A DNA stretch of 43,055 nucleotides, from NCBI GenBank assembly GCA_946409405.1, contig CAMJWL010000007.1, positions 1 to 43,055 on the forward strand. Reading direction: 5' to 3'. Every line of letters begins with the position of its first letter. Position 1 is the stretch's first letter. Position numbers and translations under genes: made by a program. The notes beneath the pieces were generated by a model. That model was given only the letters and a program-made list of their open reading frames with translations. It did no database searches and was not told the origin of the DNA. Source of the stretch: an uncultured Bacteroidales bacterium. Lineage in GTDB: Bacteria; Bacteroidota; Bacteroidia; Bacteroidales; UBA3824. Positions 35,634 through 43,055 of the stretch are shown piece by piece.

Positions 35634-37595
35634 ATGAACATCACACTCTCCACCGCAGACATCATCATCATCATCGGCTTTTTCTTGGCCATCATCCTAA
35701 TCACCAAAGCCGCCAACAAACGTTCCAAAGCCGACATGGCGGATTATTTTCTTGGCGGGCGACAAATGCCGTGGTGGCTTCTTGGCGTAAGCATGGTGGC
35801 ATGCACCTTCTCCGCCGACACCCCAAACCTCGTTACCGGCATGGTGCGCGAGAGCGGCGTGGCAAAAAACTGGGCGTGGTGGGCGTTTCTCATTACGGGC
35901 ATGGCCACAGTATTCATCTTTGCAAAACTTTGGCGGCGCACAGGCATCGTTACCGACCTCGAATTTTACGAAAAACGGTATTCGGGCAAGGCTGCTTCGT
36001 TTCTACGCGGATTTAGGGCTGTGTTCCTTGGATTCTTCTTCAACTGCCTGATACTCGGCTCAGTAACACTTGCCGCCATCAAAATAGGCTCGGTAATGTT
36101 TGGCATCAGTCCTGTGATAACGGTGATTGCAGGCATGTCGGCGGCGGTAATTTATACGGCATTGGGAGGTTTCAGAGGCGTTGTTTGGGCAGACTTTTTC
36201 CAATACCTGATAGCGATGGCGGGCGCAGTGGCGGCGGCTGTAGCGGCATTAAATCTGCCCGAAGTTGGCGGCTTGGAAGGACTTGTTTCCAACACCGAAA
36301 TCGCCGACAAAATAGACTTTATCCCCGATTTTAGCGACCCGTCCGTATGGGTTCCGATGCTGATAATTCCCGTTGCAGTGCAATGGTGGGCGGTATGGTA
36401 TCCGGGCGCGGAGCCGGGCGGCGGCGGCTACATGTGCCAGAAAATGCTCTCCGCCAAAAACGAAAAACACGCCGTTGGCGCAAACCTTTTTTTCAACTTC
36501 GCGCATTACGCCCTGCGCCCGTGGCCGTGGATAATAGTGGCGTTGGCATCGCTGATAGTCTTCAAAACCGATTCGCCAGCGGCAATGCAAGAGGCTGAAA
36601 AACAGTTGAACAGCCCCACTCTCCTACCCTATTACGAAAAAGTATTGAGCAACCCATCCACGCCCGAAGTACCAGCAGAAGTGCGCGACCAAATAATGAA
36701 ACTCCACTTCCAAAAACAAGGCCTCACGGCGTTGCACAATGCCTTCCCCAACGTTGACGAAAAATACCTCAAAAACGACGCCGCCTACCCTATGATGGTT
36801 ACAAAAACGCCGTCAGGTTGGTTTGGACTTATAATAGCATCATTGATAGCGGCTTACATGAGCACCATCGCAACGCACTTAAATTGGGGCGCGTCGTACC
36901 TGGTCAACGATTTTTACAAACGTTTTGTAAATCGCGAAGCCGACGGCCGCCACCTCCGCCGCATCGCCGTACTGTGTACAGTATTGTTGGCATTGGTAGG
37001 CGGATTATTATCGCTAACAATTATGGACAACGCCACACAAGCCTTTGACATTCTGTTGCTTAGTGGTGCGGGAACTGGCGCGGTGTATTTACTCCGTTGG
37101 TTTTGGTGGAGGATTAACGCCGCCACCGAAATTGCAGCGATGGCGGGCGCGTTCCTGATGTCTATAATAATGGTTTTCGTAGTTCCCGACGGCAGTTTGG
37201 CATGCGGCATTTTTGACCACGCCACAATGCGCCTTCTGATAACGGTGGCTGTAGTGTCGCTGATATGGATTTTGACGGTGTTTCTCACCAAACCCGAAGA
37301 CCGCGAAACCCTTCTCAACTTCTACAAACTCACCACGCCCGGCGGCCCCGGCTGGAAGAGTTTTCTCTCGCAATTCGCCGACCCCGCCCTCCTGAAATCC
37401 AACGCCCAACACTGGCAGATGCCACTGCAATTATTATGCGTTTTCATCGGCATCATCACGATATATTCGTTGCTATTTGCCGGCGGATTTTTCGTCTATA
37501 TGCAGTGGATTCCAGCGGCAGTGCTTACGGCAATTGGCATCGCGGGAGCGGTGATGCTGTTCAAATTGGCGGGCAAGTTGAAATTGGTCAAATAA
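35634..37595 (+). CDS. Sodium:solute symporter (SSS) family protein
   Basis: ADMADYFLGGRQMPWWLLGVSMVACTFSADTPNLVTGMVRESGVAKNWAWWAF...YTALGGFRGVVWADFFQYL. The ORF-track GTG start at 35613 lies inside the terminator stem; ATG 35634 preferred. Confidence 0.88.
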   Translation: MNITLSTADIIIIIGFFLAIILITKAANKRSKADMADYFLGGRQMPWWLLGVSMVACTFSADTPNLVTGMVRESGVAKNWAWWAFLITGMATVFIFAKLWRRTGIVTDLEFYEKRYSGKAASFLRGFRAVFLGFFFNCLILGSVTLAAIKIGSVMFGISPVITVIAGMSAAVIYTALGGFRGVVWADFFQYLIAMAGAVAAAVAALNLPEVGGLEGLVSNTEIADKIDFIPDFSDPSVWVPMLIIPVAVQWWAVWYPGAEPGGGGYMCQKMLSAKNEKHAVGANLFFNFAHYALRPWPWIIVALASLIVFKTDSPAAMQEAEKQLNSPTLLPYYEKVLSNPSTPEVPAEVRDQIMKLHFQKQGLTALHNAFPNVDEKYLKNDAAYPMMVTKTPSGWFGLIIASLIAAYMSTIATHLNWGASYLVNDFYKRFVNREADGRHLRRIAVLCTVLLALVGGLLSLTIMDNATQAFDILLLSGAGTGAVYLLRWFWWRINAATEIAAMAGAFLMSIIMVFVVPDGSLACGIFDHATMRLLITVAVVSLIWILTVFLTKPEDRETLLNFYKLTTPGGPGWKSFLSQFADPALLKSNAQHWQMPLQLLCVFIGIITIYSLLFAGGFFVYMQWIPAAVLTAIGIAGAVMLFKLAGKLKLVK

Positions 37596-37621
37596 ACATT
37601 TTTGCAGAGCGTACCACGCCC

Positions 37622-40189
37622 CTACATTTTTATCATTTCCTTGAACGCCATGCCAAATATCAGGTAGCCTGTGTTGCCGGCGATTGTGCCTTCGTTTTGT
37701 CCCCAAAGGAATGGCCAGTCGTCGTAGTTTTCAAAATGGTCGGGCTTGCGAAACAAGATGCCGGGAGCCATGTTGCCGGGGATGAAGGAAAAGTCGGCGC
37801 GGTTGTTGCCGTAAAATACCGATTTTGGACGAGTTGCGCCGATTACAGCCACGAGTGAATAATTATGGTAAGGATGACAACCAAAGAGCCAAGCGGCTGT
37901 CTTAAAGGCGTATTCCTTGCCGATGATGTCGGGGAAATATTTGTGGGCGTAACATACCGCCGTGCCGTGCGAAACGGTCTGACCGCCGCCCGCCCAGTTG
38001 CCGAGACCAATGGGAATACCGTAGGGATTTTGGATGGCAAGGCTGTCGAGATAAACCTTGTATTTCTCCATATAGGGACGGAGTTTTTCTTTGTAACCGT
38101 CTGGCATATAAGGCACTGCGTCGAGTGCGGTCTGGATTGTGAAATTGACATTGTAGTCGAGAGCCTTCCAAATTTTCGCCTCAAAATTGTCGAGATATTG
38201 TTGCTCGCGGGTTGCGGCGTAGAGTTGGATGTCGGCAGCAATGTCACCAAAACCACGGAGCGAAAGTTCGTCGTGTTCGCCGGAAGTGTGGCGATTTGGG
38301 TCGTTGCGGCGTTGCTCGATGAGTGCCTGCGACTCCTTGAACAATCGTTTTGACTGCACGAGGGCGCGGTTGGCGAGGTCGTCGTTATAACCCTTCAACA
38401 CGCGGCTCGCGGCTGCAAACATCGTTGCGGCGCGGTTGTCAAGCATAGGATTGCGCGTTGTAAATGCCCACATATCGTCCTTTGTGCCGCTCCATTTGCC
38501 GTCGGCAGACTTTGTGTAGGGCGGGAGTTTTGGGTCGTAACGGAGACCGTCAGTAATGGACGCAGCGTCGCCAAGATGATGGTAATTGTCTAATACTCCG
38601 TTAGATAGCGTAGTCGCCATATAACCGATGTTTTCGGCTTGGGCAACGAGATTGAGGACGCCGTGTTCGATGTATTGGAGAATGTCGGGCACGCCGTCGG
38701 GACGGTGGAGGTCCACATAACGCTGTTTTTCGTCAATGAAAGTTTCGTCGCGCTCCGAGCGGAAAAGTTCCCACGTGCGCACGAGGTTTTGGACAACGCT
38801 GATATTGGAACCAGTCTCGATGTCGAAGTCGCCCGCGTCAAAAAAACCGCCTACATTCAAGCCCGGAATCAGTTCGTAAGGCTTGTATTTGGTGTCGGTC
38901 GCGCCTTGGAAATGGAGGTCAAAATGGTCGCTCGGCGGTGCTTGGATGTAGCCTTCTTTGAAGGGTTCGCCGTGCCAGATGCGGTAGCCCTCGTTGACCA
39001 TAATATGGTTGAGGTGGATGGGAATCCAAATGTCGCTCGTGGCGTCGGTTATCTTGTCATAGACATTGTCGTTGATGATGAAATGCTCGCTCTCAACGTC
39101 GCCGTACTTGATGAAATAGATGCCGGGGGTGTTGACGGAAGTGAAATCAAACTTTACATAATTGTACTTGAAATAATTGCCCCAAACGTCGGTCTTGCCT
39201 TCATAAACCATTTTGGGCTTGGCGTCGTCGCCGATTTTGTAAATCTGAGCCGTGGGATGCACCCTGTCGTTCTTGTCCAACTCGATGACGGCGGTCTTGG
39301 GCTGATTGGGGATGTAACCAACCTGCGAAAATCCGATGTTGGGCTTGCGAATCCAACCTTCGATGGCGTTAGGCTCAATCGTCCAAGAAATCACCTTGCC
39401 GGTCTTGCCCTGCGGTATCACGCTGCGCAAGACGTACCAACCGTTTTGAGCCAACATACGACCGTCGTAAAGTTTTAATTCATTGTCGGTTGAGGTGATT
39501 TTTATCATCCTTTCGGGACAATCGCTGCCCACAATGATTTCGTGTCCGGTCTCCATCGGCAACGGGTCGATGAACTTGTCGGTGCCACGGTCGTCGTAGG
39601 TCTTGAAGCCTTTGAATTGTTTTGGTTTTTCAGAATTGCTGCGCGTAACGGTCTGACTTGCAGCGTATTTCGGGAACAGATTCGGGCGACCGTCCATCAA
39701 ATATGTTTTGCTCCAATATTGGGACGGGAGAAATTCGAGATTGAAGCCCGCGTCTTTCAGGGTTTCGGGGACGGGCTTGTCCACATACACTGAAATTTCC
39801 ACGGCGTTGCCCTTAGCCTGAGCCACGATGCGCGAATCAAAATCGTAATCCTCATAACGGAGTTTTACCTCGATTGAATTGTCGTCCTTATTGACGGTGC
39901 GGCTCACGGTTTTCGGTACGAGATCCCACTGTTCGGGGGTGTTGTTGAGCCTCACTGCCCCACCCTGCACGGTGCGCACTCCGTGATGGATAATTTCGAT
40001 GCCTGAATTTTTTTCGTCGTTGAATCCGCCATTGAAATCGTTGCTGAATATCAACACATTGACGCCCTGCCGCTCAAAATAATCGCGGTCGTTGAGGACA
40101 AGCGGCCCAGCGGATTTTTTTGCAGTGTCGCCGCCGCCACACGCGCTCAGCACCGCAGCCGTCGCAATTAAAAATAATGTCTTTCTCAT
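37622..40189 (-). CDS. Glycoside hydrolase family 9-like lipoprotein (cellulase/glucanase family)
   Basis: Lipobox LSAC (MRKTLFLIATAAVLSAC); CelD-N-like Ig domain (GFSQVGYIPNQPKTAVIE); GGFFDAGDFDIETGS; C-terminal HPYHNYSLVAVIGA...WGQNEGTIAGNTGYLI. Confidence 0.85.
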   Translation of the reverse strand: MRKTLFLIATAAVLSACGGGDTAKKSAGPLVLNDRDYFERQGVNVLIFSNDFNGGFNDEKNSGIEIIHHGVRTVQGGAVRLNNTPEQWDLVPKTVSRTVNKDDNSIEVKLRYEDYDFDSRIVAQAKGNAVEISVYVDKPVPETLKDAGFNLEFLPSQYWSKTYLMDGRPNLFPKYAASQTVTRSNSEKPKQFKGFKTYDDRGTDKFIDPLPMETGHEIIVGSDCPERMIKITSTDNELKLYDGRMLAQNGWYVLRSVIPQGKTGKVISWTIEPNAIEGWIRKPNIGFSQVGYIPNQPKTAVIELDKNDRVHPTAQIYKIGDDAKPKMVYEGKTDVWGNYFKYNYVKFDFTSVNTPGIYFIKYGDVESEHFIINDNVYDKITDATSDIWIPIHLNHIMVNEGYRIWHGEPFKEGYIQAPPSDHFDLHFQGATDTKYKPYELIPGLNVGGFFDAGDFDIETGSNISVVQNLVRTWELFRSERDETFIDEKQRYVDLHRPDGVPDILQYIEHGVLNLVAQAENIGYMATTLSNGVLDNYHHLGDAASITDGLRYDPKLPPYTKSADGKWSGTKDDMWAFTTRNPMLDNRAATMFAAASRVLKGYNDDLANRALVQSKRLFKESQALIEQRRNDPNRHTSGEHDELSLRGFGDIAADIQLYAATREQQYLDNFEAKIWKALDYNVNFTIQTALDAVPYMPDGYKEKLRPYMEKYKVYLDSLAIQNPYGIPIGLGNWAGGGQTVSHGTAVCYAHKYFPDIIGKEYAFKTAAWLFGCHPYHNYSLVAVIGATRPKSVFYGNNRADFSFIPGNMAPGILFRKPDHFENYDDWPFLWGQNEGTIAGNTGYLIFGMAFKEMIKM

Positions 40190-40278
40190 AGTGAATAAAG
40201 TTATTAGATGATGTGTTTTGACGTTTGGACGCAGTGGCGGCGGAATGGTTTAAAAAAGGCAGACACGGTGAAAAAAAT

Positions 40279-40309
40279 TTTGAGTATTACAATTAATGTT
40301 ATATATTTG
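40279..40309 (+). promoter_or_regulatory. Promoter (TTTG-19 nt-TATATTTG) for the TA-like operon
   Basis: TTTG 40279-40282; TATATTTG 40302-40309; ATG 40338. Confidence 0.55.
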
Positions 40310-40337
40310 CAGCATTAATGAATTTTAAAAAAAAATT

Positions 40338-40646
40338 ATGGACATCACGGTTTCATTAGACACAATATTGAATTTTCTTCACTCCTTCTCGTTGACGGCA
40401 GACAACAAAAAATGGATTGCCGACCATCTGTACGAAGAGGCAAAAGCGGAGGAAAAGGTAATCCATACCATCAAAAACAAAAGAAAAATGTCTGATAAAG
40501 AACGCGACGAACTGTTTGAAAAAATGGTAGGTGCGTGGAAAGAAGACAATTTTGGCGACAAGGTGATGGACGCAATACGCATTGGTAGGCAGCCTGTTGG
40601 TTATGAACGCAAAATCGCATACTTGGAGGAGGAAGGCTATGAATAA
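40338..40646 (+). CDS. Putative antitoxin partner of VapC (uncharacterised 102-aa protein)
   Basis: Small ORF overlapping the PIN gene start by 8 nt, same strand, own promoter. No VapB DNA-binding motif recognised by eye. Confidence 0.65.
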   Translation: MDITVSLDTILNFLHSFSLTADNKKWIADHLYEEAKAEEKVIHTIKNKRKMSDKERDELFEKMVGAWKEDNFGDKVMDAIRIGRQPVGYERKIAYLEEEGYE

Positions 40647-41043
40647 AAAAAACTTGCTTGATACAAATGTATGCGTCTTTATACTTCAAGACAAATTCAA
40701 TGTCGCCAACTTCGTTAGGAAAGTTGGACGTAAAAATTGCTTTGTGAGCGAAATCACCATCGCAGAACTAATGTACGGTTCCGCTTATTCACAATCCCCA
40801 AAACACGCGCACGATGCCGACAAAATTTCGGAAATGTTCAAAGTGTTGCCGATATACGACTCGCTGCCTACATACGCCGAAACCAAGGCACAATTGCGCC
40901 GCACGGGAAATTTGGTGGACGATTTTGATTTGTTAATCGGTGCGACTGCCGTCCATAATTCACTCGTTATGGTAACGGAAAACGTTGACCATTTCAGTCG
41001 CATTCCCGGCATCACTATCGAGAATTGGGTTGAAAGGAAATAA
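40639..41043 (+). CDS. vapC: PIN-domain VapC-like toxin
   Basis: MNKKNLLDTNVCVFIL...SEITIAELMYGS...LVDDFDLLIGATAVHNSLVMVTENVDHFSRIPGITIENW; four conserved acidic positions present. Start refined from 40582 to 40639. Confidence 0.88.
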   Translation: MNKKNLLDTNVCVFILQDKFNVANFVRKVGRKNCFVSEITIAELMYGSAYSQSPKHAHDADKISEMFKVLPIYDSLPTYAETKAQLRRTGNLVDDFDLLIGATAVHNSLVMVTENVDHFSRIPGITIENWVERK

Positions 41044-41077
41044 ATTTCCAAAAATTTTCAAGGGTATTTGAAAAAAA

Positions 41078-41109
41078 TTTGGAAGTTACAATAATTATTC
41101 GTTTATTTG
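41078..41109 (+). promoter_or_regulatory. Putative promoter (TTTG-20 nt-TTTATTTG) for the structured leader
   Basis: TTTG 41078-41081; TTTATTTG 41102-41109 (one mismatch to TAnnTTTG). Confidence 0.45.
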
Positions 41110-41205
41110 CACCGCAAACGAACATAAAATTGAAAGAGCATTTGTCTGAACCGACCTCAATGAAAACAGACCAAACAATAAAGAGTAGTGTCGGTTCTTA
41201 CAGAT

Positions 41206-41236
41206 GCTCACATCTGCATAAGGTGTGGGCTTTTTT
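41206..41236 (+). terminator. Terminator hairpin inside the leader (GCUCACAUCU-GCAUA-AGGUGUGGGC-UUUUUU)
   Basis: 10-bp stem including G-U pairs followed by six T; competes with CAGATG/CATCTG (41201-41216). Confidence 0.6.
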
Positions 41237-41277
41237 ATAGTACTACTCAGGCTTTGGTCGGCCTTCATTGAAACTAT

Positions 41278-41302
41278 GAAAAGTCTGCGCCTTTTCTTTT
41301 TT
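41278..41302 (+). terminator. Second terminator-like hairpin GAAAAG-tctgcgc-CTTTTC-TTTTTT
   Basis: 6-bp stem followed by T6, 31 nt before the downstream ATG. Confidence 0.4.
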
Positions 41303-41332
41303 ATGCTTTAACACAATAAAGTATAAAGCAAA

Positions 41333-42874
41333 ATGGAAACTAATAACAAACAGGAATTTGAACAAGTTTCTCAGAAGTTGAGAGAAATAAAAGTAACAAC
41401 CAAGTCAAAAGAAGACGACTTCACAGTTGAATATGAAGTAGCATCAATCTTTGATATAATAAAGAATGATAAATATCAACAGATTGAAAATGAAATCAAT
41501 GACATCGAGGATGAAAGCCTTAATGAGATTGACAATCTAACTAAAAGGATTGATGACCTCAATAAGGAAATCAACAGGCTAACCAACAATGCTGACAAAA
41601 CAGACTATATCTTGTCAGTTGCAAGTGGTATCTTATGTGGATTGTTGGATTCTTTTTTTGTCGGAGAATTTTCAATTGAAAATGCTAACAAATGGGGAAC
41701 TGAAAAAATAGTAAAATTTGTAAAAGAAGTGGCAGAAAATATGAACCAAAAGAATATGGATTTATATGATTCTGTTTCTTATTTGGAAGACGAATTTAAA
41801 ATTCCAAGTGATGCCGTGTACAACGTCTTTGGAGGTGCTACGCAACATCATTTGAGAGATTTTGCACATCATCCAACAATAGTCGGATTAGTCTTTTCAA
41901 TACTTACTCAGGTCACAGGCAAAGCCTACGGAATTGGACAAGATGGATTCTTTAAAATTGTGCCTGTAGATAATGATTTTATCGGTCAAAATTTTACATC
42001 GAAAATATCACTCGGTTTGATAACGTGGTTTTTCCATCTTGTGAGTGACGTGGCAGGCTCTACAAGTTCCTTGCGAATGGATTCGCCAGGAACAGGGCTT
42101 CCTGGCCCAATCCTTTCAACGTTGTTTGAGATGTCTAAAATACCATTCTTCAACAAATCAGGCAAAACAGATTTTACTATGTGGATTACCAAATTATGGA
42201 ATGGTACATTGCCTGGGCTCAAAGAACGTCGCATTCATTTCGATATGCGTACAGAACTCGGAGTTTGGCGAGAATTAGGCAAACAAGCGATTCCTGTCAT
42301 AATAAACGAGTGTTTTGTTAGAGGATTTTATTTCATAAGAAGATTGGCAAACAATCTAAAAGAAAATCCTGTGCATAGTTTGTCCGATTTTATCAATTTG
42401 GATTGGCAACAAATACTACCGTTCAAGAACAGAACAGTCGCCCGTATGATTACCATTGCTTCGGGAACATTCACAATCGTTGACCTTGCGGATGCCGCCA
42501 TACATTCAGCATTACAAGGCGGTACGCCCGCAGATCCAAAGTTTTGGGCATCATTTGTATTGAGAGTGAACTTCGTTGGCGTAGGACGTTTTGCAATTGC
42601 ATTGTTCACAGATATTCGTATGGGTGTACAACGCCAAAAATGTATAAAAAAGCGCAACGATGCCATAATATTCCGCGAACTAGAAAAGAATGTTGTCATT
42701 CAGTGCGAATTGGCAAAAACACAAATCGCATTGACAAAAATGTATGAATTAATTCAATATACCGTAGATAATACGGAAAAAACTTTGCTGAAAATTGAGG
42801 ACGAGGAAAATGACTCATTTGATTTGGTGACGAAAGCGGCAGAAAGAAGAAAAAAAATGATTAACAATATATAA
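41333..42874 (+). CDS. Uncharacterised 513-aa coiled-coil / membrane-associated protein
   Basis: Long ORF with N-terminal coiled coil, hydrophobic segments (DYILSVASGILCGLLDSFF; IVGLVFSILTQVTG; ISLGLITWFFHLVSDVAG) and distinctive LRDFAHHPT and SPGTGLPGPILSTLFEMSKIPFF motifs. AT-rich codon usage. Confidence 0.75.
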   Translation: METNNKQEFEQVSQKLREIKVTTKSKEDDFTVEYEVASIFDIIKNDKYQQIENEINDIEDESLNEIDNLTKRIDDLNKEINRLTNNADKTDYILSVASGILCGLLDSFFVGEFSIENANKWGTEKIVKFVKEVAENMNQKNMDLYDSVSYLEDEFKIPSDAVYNVFGGATQHHLRDFAHHPTIVGLVFSILTQVTGKAYGIGQDGFFKIVPVDNDFIGQNFTSKISLGLITWFFHLVSDVAGSTSSLRMDSPGTGLPGPILSTLFEMSKIPFFNKSGKTDFTMWITKLWNGTLPGLKERRIHFDMRTELGVWRELGKQAIPVIINECFVRGFYFIRRLANNLKENPVHSLSDFINLDWQQILPFKNRTVARMITIASGTFTIVDLADAAIHSALQGGTPADPKFWASFVLRVNFVGVGRFAIALFTDIRMGVQRQKCIKKRNDAIIFRELEKNVVIQCELAKTQIALTKMYELIQYTVDNTEKTLLKIEDEENDSFDLVTKAAERRKKMINNI

Positions 42875-42884
42875 CACAGACAGT

Positions 42885-43055
42885 ATGAAAGATTTCAAAC
42901 CCATAGACGAAACCAAAATTACCGAGAAAAAAACATTTTTCCTCAGCAAAATTTCCGCACTTACGAAAGACATTGGCGGAATCCAAATTCAAATCCTCAA
43001 AGCACGAAATAGGGCTGTAGAGGCACGAAAAAAAATCAAAGAATTCGAGGGAAAG
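42885..43055 (+). CDS. Downstream gene of the same operon (5' part only, truncated by window end)
   Basis: ATG 10 nt after the previous stop; MKDFKPIDETKITEKKTFFLSKISALTKDIGGIQIQILKARNRAVEARKKIKEFEGK... open to the end of the window. Confidence 0.6.
   Translation, partial: MKDFKPIDETKITEKKTFFLSKISALTKDIGGIQIQILKARNRAVEARKKIKEFEGK

Larger units (their letters stand above)
41148..41302 (+). ncRNA. Structured leader RNA / attenuator candidate upstream of an orphan membrane-protein operon
   Basis: Nested helices TCAATGAA/TTCATTGA, GACCAAA/TTTGGTC, GAGTAGT/ACTACTC; alternative helix GAACCGAC/GTCGGTTC; internal terminator hairpin. Confidence 0.6.

Noticed and set aside
1-43055. CRISPR arrays, rRNA genes, complete IS elements or prophage
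   Set aside because: Looked for regularly spaced repeats, rRNA-like sequence and transposase/integrase motifs; none seen. Not an exhaustive search without tools.

Overview
The window looks like a Bacteroidota (probably Bacteroidales) chromosome segment: promoters of the TTTG-N19/20-TAnnTTTG type, a T9SS C-terminal sorting domain, DUF368 and SSS transporters. The most notable content is a dense set of signalling genes. (1) Two tandem genes encode APC-type transporters fused to SpoIIE/PP2C phosphatase domains (506-5610). (2) A SiaC-like (DUF1987) and a SiaB-like (DUF6272) gene sit next to each other (10884-11844). (3) A second SiaB-like gene lies directly downstream of two tandem YfiR(DUF4154)-coiled-coil-TM-PAS-SpoIIE genes (19336-24720). 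(4) A divergent SpoIIE-like gene lacks the DxTGHG metal-binding motif, so it is a candidate pseudophosphatase (25076-26152). (5) Two tandem methyl-accepting proteins end in NWETF-like pentapeptides (31313-35565). I read the phosphatase and kinase genes as an expanded, multi-input SiaA/B/C-type partner-switching network; that is an inference. Other unusual items are an RlmL-like methyltransferase without its SAM and NPPY motifs, a secreted TPR-CHAT protein, and a right-end accessory segment. The accessory segment carries VapC with an atypical partner, a structured leader RNA with competing helices and a terminator, and an orphan membrane-protein operon. No CRISPR array, rRNA, or complete IS element was seen. 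Family names come from reading the translations by eye; no database search was run.
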